From the NCBI RefSeq assembly GCF_047948215.1, contig NC_134456.1, positions 76,312,515-76,376,514 on the forward strand: a DNA stretch of 64,000 nucleotides, written 5' to 3'. The notes under the pieces are model-generated. The model searched no databases, had not been told where the DNA came from, and saw nothing but the letters and a program-made list of their open reading frames with translations. The position numbers were made by a program, and so were the translations under genes. Origin of the DNA: Lycorma delicatula. Its lineage: Eukaryota; Arthropoda; Insecta; Hemiptera; Fulgoridae. Below, piece by piece: positions 59,076 to 64,000 of this stretch. The first letter of the stretch is position 1. Every line of letters starts with the position of its first letter.

Positions 59076-62018
59076 TCAGAAGCCCAGTTTCCTCTCGTCT
59101 TCGTTTTTTACTGTTAAGATATTCCTGATAGTTCCTTTAATTCTTTTCCAATTGTCCTCACTATGTAGCATGTTACTCGTAATCTCCTCAGGTCTCATCG
59201 TTGATAAATTTGTGTCCCGTCTATTTTGTATCCATCTGATGCATTCCTTGAAGGTATGGTCTGCATCGTCCTCAATGCCGCAGTACATACAGGCCGGCGT
59301 TTGTCTTCTCCCAACTCTGTGAAGGTAATAATTAAAATTACCGTGGCCATTAAAGTACTGCGACAAAAAGAAGTCCACCTCCCCGTGTTTCCTATTGATC
59401 CAACTCTCAAGGTCAGGGATTAGCTGTTTTGTCCTGCTAGCAGGTCCTACCTCTCTCCACCTTTCTTTCCACCTAGTTATCAGCCTATGCTTAGCCTCCT
59501 GAGTTTCCAGTCCTTGCGATATCTCTACCCTGTAATGGGCCATTAAGTCGATTGGAGGTACTGCTGCCAAAACGCAAAGTGCCTCATAGGAGACTGTTCT
59601 GTAAGCGGAAACCACTCCCAGCAACAGCCTCCTATGCGTTCTCACAAGTCTATTTTTGTTTTTCTTGATTCGTAATGAAGTCCACCATACAGGCACTGCA
59701 TACAATAAAGATGATGCAACTGCCGATGCTGTCACCTTTTTTTTGGACGCTCTAGGAGCCTTCTTTGTTGACATGATCATATTTACCCCTTTTATCATGT
59801 TGTCCGCTTTATTGCATATACTATTAATATGTTCAGAAAAGGCACAATTTCTCTGAAAGAGAATTCCCAGATATTTCAGGCAGCTTGTCTCCATTATTTC
59901 CTGTCCATTCACAACAATATTCAGACGTTCTATAACTTTTCTACCAGTAAACGTGATGAACTTACATTTATTAATTGATAACATAAGTACCTTTTCTTGC
60001 AACCATTCATGTATCTTTGCAAGCGCCATATTGGCCTTCTCCTGCACCTCCAATCCCGTCTTGCCCTGTACAAGGACTGCCAAATTATCCGCATAGGCTA
60101 TTGTTTCCACACCAGGCGGATAGTCCAATTGTAGAACATCATCAAAGGTGAGGACCCACAAAAGAGGACCCAAAACCGAACCTTGAGGAACTCCACCGTA
60201 TATATTGAATGTCAATTCTCCTTCTTGTGAATTCACTGTACAAGTCCTTTCTGAAAGGTATTTCACCACCTGTCTCCTCAAGTACGGGCTGATGTTTTTT
60301 GCCTGTAATGCCCTATGAATTTGATTCCACTTTACTGTGCCGAAAGCATTTCTAACATCTAAGGAGACAAGAAGCGGAATTCTTCTAGTTCTCCATGTAC
60401 CACTTTTTACCTCAAGGGCACAATTTATTACCTTGTTGGCAGCTAATACGGTGGAGCGTCCCCTCCAAAAACCAAATTGATTTGGGCTAATCCCTTCACC
60501 TTCTTCAACTTCTCTAGTAATTCTGGCGGCCAACATTTTTTCAACCGCCTTTCCCAGATTGTTTAATAGACTAAGTGGTCTATACTTCACTTGACCTTGT
60601 TCATCATTACTTTTTGGGAGGAAGACCACTCGGGCCTCCCTCCAACTTCTGGGAAAAGAATCCCTTTCAAGCCCATAACTGGCCAAGTCCGTCATTTCCC
60701 AAGGTAACTTCTTTATAAAGCCTTTCAGTATGGCTGCTGGTATGCCATCGATGCCAGGGCTCTTCTTATTACCTAGCTGTCCAATTGCACAAGCCAACTC
60801 GGCAGGCGTAAATCGTCTAGGTTCAAACTCTGGTAAAATAACTCCAATTTCTTCTTCACATGGAAAAAGTTCTTTAAACTGAACCTCTGCTTGACGTTTA
60901 CTGAGTGTTGGTAGACGCCTGCCGAATTTCTTCATTACTATTTTGTAGGCTTGGCCCCAGGGATCCTTGTCCAAGTCCTCACACAATCTCATCCAATGAT
61001 CCCTCTTCGACTTTTTGATGGACCTGTTTAGCAATCTTCTCGTTTGAACATATGAGTGGACTGCCATGTCATATTCCTGACCACCTCTAATTCTAAGCCT
61101 TTGTTTTTTTCTTCTAGCTTTTTGTAATGCTCTCCGGTAGCCCGCTATTACGTAAGACCACCAGTATACTTGTCCCCTGCGATTGGTGGCTCTAATTTCC
61201 TTGTCAATTTCCTGCTGTATGATCGTCGTTAGAGTATCAGGTGTTGCCTCTAATATATTACGGAGCCTATATGCGACCCTTTCTACTATTCTTTCAGTCT
61301 GTTGTGCCAAAGGTCTTATTGGAAGCTGTCTATCCATGGTTACAAATACTCCATCCTTCATTATTAACTTAACAGCAAAGTGATCGCTTGCAATGTCCTG
61401 ATCTAATACACGCCACTCATATTGATCACTTCCCCACCTGCCATCAATGATGACCAAGTCCAATACTGAGCAATGGCCTCGAGCTTCAAACGTCGGAGTA
61501 TTATCATTTATACAATAGTATCCAAGGGACTCCATTAAATCTGCAAGTAACTCTCCTCTCCGGTTATTATAGGAGCTACCAGCTAACCTCGATTTACAGT
61601 TGAAATCACCCATCATTATGACCTTCTTACTCTCACAAGATAGTATTCTATGAATACTATCCAGATACTTCTCGTAATCTCCAATACTTATGTTGGGTGA
61701 TACATATGCTCCTGCTTAAATTGTGGAGTCCGTCTCTGCCACTACAAATCCCTCTGTTCTTGTTTTGAAGCTCAATGCCAATCTTCCACTCATATTTTTT
61801 ATTACTACATCTCCAACAGTGTCAGCCACCCAACCGGTTTTGGCTGCTTTGTAGATATTAGGCTCTGTAATTATTATTATATCTATATTTTGTTCTATAG
61901 CCAGTTCATTTATCAAGTCAAGGGACAACGCGCGCCTGTTTCTGTTTGCTAGAAGTACTTTAAGCATTACTGTTACTAGTGCATGCCCAGGCTCCCGTTC
62001 TGTGGTCTTGACTGCCAC
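59076..62018 (-). pseudogene. R1-clade LINE ORF2: endonuclease and reverse transcriptase
   Basis: The frame is 980 codons with one in-frame stop (TAA at 61716-61718, codon 101). Residues 20-270 form the APE-type endonuclease that would nick target DNA: LLANRNRRALSLDLI, ITEPNI, GDFNCKS, SVLDLVIIDGRWGSDQ and DIASDHFAV. The stop falls inside this domain. The reverse transcriptase follows: NKKSPGIDGIPAAILKG, YRPLSLLNNLGKAVEKML, NQFGFWRGRST, VSLDVRNAFGTV, GGVPQGSVLGPLLW, and the catalytic box as AYADN (Asn codon 60084-60086, residue 645) where the family has YADD. The C-terminal part has GHGNFNYYLHRVG and a CMYCGIEDDADHTFKEC zinc motif. The stop and the Asp-to-Asn change both argue that this copy is inactive. 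Length and domain order match R1-type ORF2. Confidence 0.92.
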
Positions 62019-63465
62019 AGTTCAGGCAGTTTTTGGGTTCCCGACAGTCCACTATTTTGTGACCCCTCCCTCCGCAGTTAAAACAGAGGTCCATCCTATC
62101 AGGGCCCTTACAGTCTTGCCTACGATGGCCTGAACCCCAGCATCGAAAACATTTATCTTCTTCTTCCCTAATAAAGGCTCTGCAGTTGACCCAGCCAATA
62201 CGTATTCTTTGTTCAACTAGTTTGCAGGCAGACCTGTGCGTTGTCACAACTGTCACATTTTGCGTTTCCGCATAACCTGGCCTAACAGATGAGATCCTCG
62301 TCTGATCTTTATCTTCAACTCTGGCCATAACCGCTGCCAATATCTCATCTTCAGACGTGTCATGTTCTATGTCTCTAATGTGAACCACAGTGCGTCTGCA
62401 TGCATGTCTCCTGAGATCAACCTGCAGATCCGCCGCCTTGTCACGAAGAATATTAGTCTGCTGCCTTTTGTGCGCCCTGAATCCTCACATATAGTTCTTC
62501 GTTTCTACCTTTTCTTAATGATATGACGTCCTTCGGCTCATCACTGTCTACAGCAGACTTCATAGTTCTTAATAATTCTGCATAAGACTTTCCAGCAGCC
62601 TTAACTACAACTGTACGGCTGTCTTCCGCCGGAGGAGTAGCCCTTTTAATTTGACTTTGGCCGGGCCTAGTTTGTGCCACCCTGCCAACCGTGTGCATAG
62701 TCAGTACTTTAACCGGTTCTTGTCTGTCCCTTGCTAAGTAAGAAATTATCTTTTTAGCATAATTGCCTATATTATTATTAGACAATATAAATGATACATT
62801 GCTTGATTGTGCAATAATCTTTTTTATGGCTCTTAAAACAACACCCATTGTGACTTTATCAGAGTCTGATGAATCGTAAAAAAATGTTATATTTACATTT
62901 CCTTACATCGAACAAATTGTCACCTATAATTGTTAATTCATCACGAAGGATTTCGCTAGCTTTATATCTTGGCCTCTGTGTTTCAGTATCTTCTCCTGTA
63001 TTCATTTTATTTATATCGCTAATACTACATGTGTCACCCACCTCTGAGGGCAACTCTGTAACAGATTTCAGTTTTTCTCTCAAGAAGTTAGGCCATTTTC
63101 TTGGTAACAAGTCTAATAATTCATCCTCTTCTAACTCTTTGGCCAATATTTGCTCTAAATCACTCTCCGCGACCACTATGTCTGTCTGTGTGGCCTGTGT
63201 GATTTTTTCAAGAGGGGATGACAGTTCAGTAAGAGCATTTAGTCCCTCATAGATCTTTTTCAACTCTTGTTCATGAGTTCCTATATACTTGGCCAAACCT
63301 GGCCCCATATGTTGTTTTAAGGAGAGCATAGCTATACCAAGCTGGTAAATAAGACTCCCCAGAGTGTCTGGTGAGACGTCTTCTTCTTCAGAGGACCCCT
63401 GCCCTTCTTACCCCTCAGAGGGCCCTCTTCTTACCTTTTGCCTCAGTCTTTTTGGTACCTGCCAT
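61960..63465 (-). pseudogene. R1-clade LINE ORF1: gag-like zinc-knuckle protein
   Basis: ORF1 proteins bind the element's RNA. The likely start is ATG at 63465-63463 (MAGTKKTEAKGKKR, basic). The frame then needs a shift before the SSEEED stretch near 63390 and the long block 63329-62870 (acidic, LEEDELLDLLPRKWPNF). A second shift falls in a run of seven identical bases near 62880, and a third near 62450-62460. The last block (62388-61960) ends in three knuckles: CFRCWGSGHRRQDC, CFNCGGRGHKIVDC and CLNCGSQDHRTGAWAC, at about 62151-61985. Arrangement and position ahead of the ORF2 overlap are as in R1-type LINEs. Three frameshifts make this copy non-functional. Confidence 0.85.
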
Positions 63466-63596
63466 CTTCTGAGATCTGGTACTTTGTGATGATGTACCCT
63501 CTAGTGGAAGAGACCCTCTTCTACGCATCATGTATTCCCGTAGACTCAGGGACCGACCCTAAGTCCAACGGGGTAGGTGCCCAAAAAAAAAAAAAA

Positions 63597-63760
63597 TTAA
63601 TCTATATTAAAAATAATATTTTTATATTATAAAAATTAATTTATATTAAGATGTTTATATATTACTCCTATTCTTGCAACATTATATTAAGAAACATTAA
63701 TATTTAACCGATTATATAATTCAGTAATAATAAGAATCGAAGTTATATCGTTTAATTTTC
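63597..63760. repeat. 3.3-kb repeat unit, copy B, right part
   Basis: After the LINE and an A run, ATTAATTTATATTAAGATGTTTATATATTAC and CAGTAATAATAAGAATCGAAG match the right end of copy A (33975-34075). The stretch equivalent to 33605-33950 of copy A is missing. Confidence 0.75.
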
Positions 63761-63811
63761 AAACTTTATTACGTCTAGTTTTGGTTTTGATTCCCTTGCG
63801 AATGAATCAAG

Positions 63812-63860
63812 AGGTGTGTGTGTGTGTGTCTGTCTGTGAGCGTGTGCGCGCGCGCGTGGG
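63812..63860. repeat. (TG)n/(CG)n simple repeat
   Basis: GTGTGTGTGTGTGTCTGTCTG leads into GTGTGCGCGCGCGCG and a short G run. Confidence 0.9.
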
Positions 63861-63916
63861 GGGCTACCGGCTTGCCAGGCCTGACATAGCTGCGATGTAA
63901 GCGTAAATGTACCGGT

Positions 63917-64000
63917 AAAAGTGTAGTCTGGAATAGACTCAGGTCGACCACTCTTGAAACGTGTATTTAATTGAGATCCAACCGTTATAGAACACCGGTA
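63917..64000 (-). mobile_element. tRNA-derived SINE type 1, copy g (cut by window end)
   Basis: AGTGTAGTCTGGAATAGACTCA, GGTCGACCACTCTTGAAACG, TTTAATTGAGATCCAACC and AGAACACCGGTA match the middle of SINE type 1 in minus orientation. The head side lies beyond the window; the shared tail is not recognised on the left. Confidence 0.75.

Larger units (their letters stand above)
58762..63582 (-). mobile_element. R1-clade LINE, nearly full length
   Basis: A ~4.8-kb non-LTR retrotransposon on the minus strand interrupts copy B of the 3.3-kb unit. The 3' end is a short A run (T run 58762-58769); the 5' end is near 63582 (starts GGGCACCTACCCCG on the minus strand), next to a host A run at 63583-63596. 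It has two reading frames, ORF1 (63465-61960) and ORF2 (62018-59076), overlapping by 59 bases in different frames, as in R1-type elements. The 3' untranslated part is 58770-59075. R1-clade membership is inferred from three CCHC knuckles in ORF1, APE endonuclease, RT and a C-terminal CCHC in ORF2. It is the youngest-looking element in the window, but not intact. Confidence 0.9.

Noticed and set aside
58690..59322. Long plus-strand open frame of 210 codons
   Set aside because: It is antisense to the 3' end of the minus-strand R1-clade LINE.
62869..63252. Plus-strand open frame of 127 codons
   Set aside because: It is antisense to LINE ORF1, whose acidic composition gives a Ser-rich opposite strand.
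1..64000. CRISPR array, bacterial operon or phage-type system
   Set aside because: No regularly spaced direct repeats with unique spacers, no ribosome-binding-site pattern and no adjacent co-directional genes; the content is eukaryotic transposable elements.

Overview
The window looks like AT-rich nuclear DNA from an arthropod, probably a hemipteran insect. The transposon mix fits this: an R1-clade LINE, RTE-like and Jockey-type LINEs, Tc1/mariner relics, Helitrons and tRNA-derived SINEs, set in AT-rich DNA full of (TA)n and (TG)n tracts. The species guess is inference; nothing in the sequence names it. There is no rRNA gene, no convincing functional tRNA gene, no bacterial operon and no intact host protein gene. 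The window is best read as an intergenic or intronic repeat landscape, and almost every recognisable coding stretch is a decayed mobile element.

Layout. 0-5 kb: a Tc1/mariner transposase relic, then a broken RTE-like LINE. 6.6-13.5 kb: an odd GC-rich patch, three SINE copies (one nested in the 3' end of another RTE-like LINE), a second SINE type, and one copy of a dispersed repeat carrying (TA)n. 14-15.6 kb: a second RTE-like LINE copy on the minus strand. 16-20 kb: an unassigned broken reading frame and a CR1/L2-like LINE tail. 21.5-22.6 kb: a SINE split by a 5'-truncated R1-clade LINE with a perfect 14-bp target duplication. 23.4-26.4 kb: two related Helitrons, one with both ends and a deleted Rep/helicase gene. 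28.4-30.4 kb: a decayed R1-like LINE. 30.8-34.1 kb: a 3.3-kb repeat unit.

35-48.8 kb: several copies of an unclassified ~650-bp repeat (called family D here), SINE copies, a CpG-rich patch, a probable non-autonomous Helitron, a candidate spliced exon, and a perfect 137-bp-period tandem duplication leading into a GC-rich open region. 50.4-52.2 kb: a mariner relic and a 5'-truncated Jockey-type LINE. 54 kb: the inverted partner of the 13-kb repeat. 55.8-63.8 kb: a second copy of the 3.3-kb unit, interrupted by a nearly full-length R1-clade LINE on the minus strand. This LINE has ORF1 with CCHC knuckles and ORF2 with APE endonuclease and reverse transcriptase. It is the best-preserved element, but carries frameshifts, one in-frame stop, and YADN where YADD is expected.

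Nesting gives an order of events: family D sits at the same place in both copies of the 3.3-kb unit, so it was there before the unit was duplicated; the large LINE entered only one copy; the R1-clade fragment entered an already resident SINE; another SINE entered an already resident RTE tail. Two SINE types with different tRNA-like heads share one 3' tail, suggesting they used the same LINE machinery.
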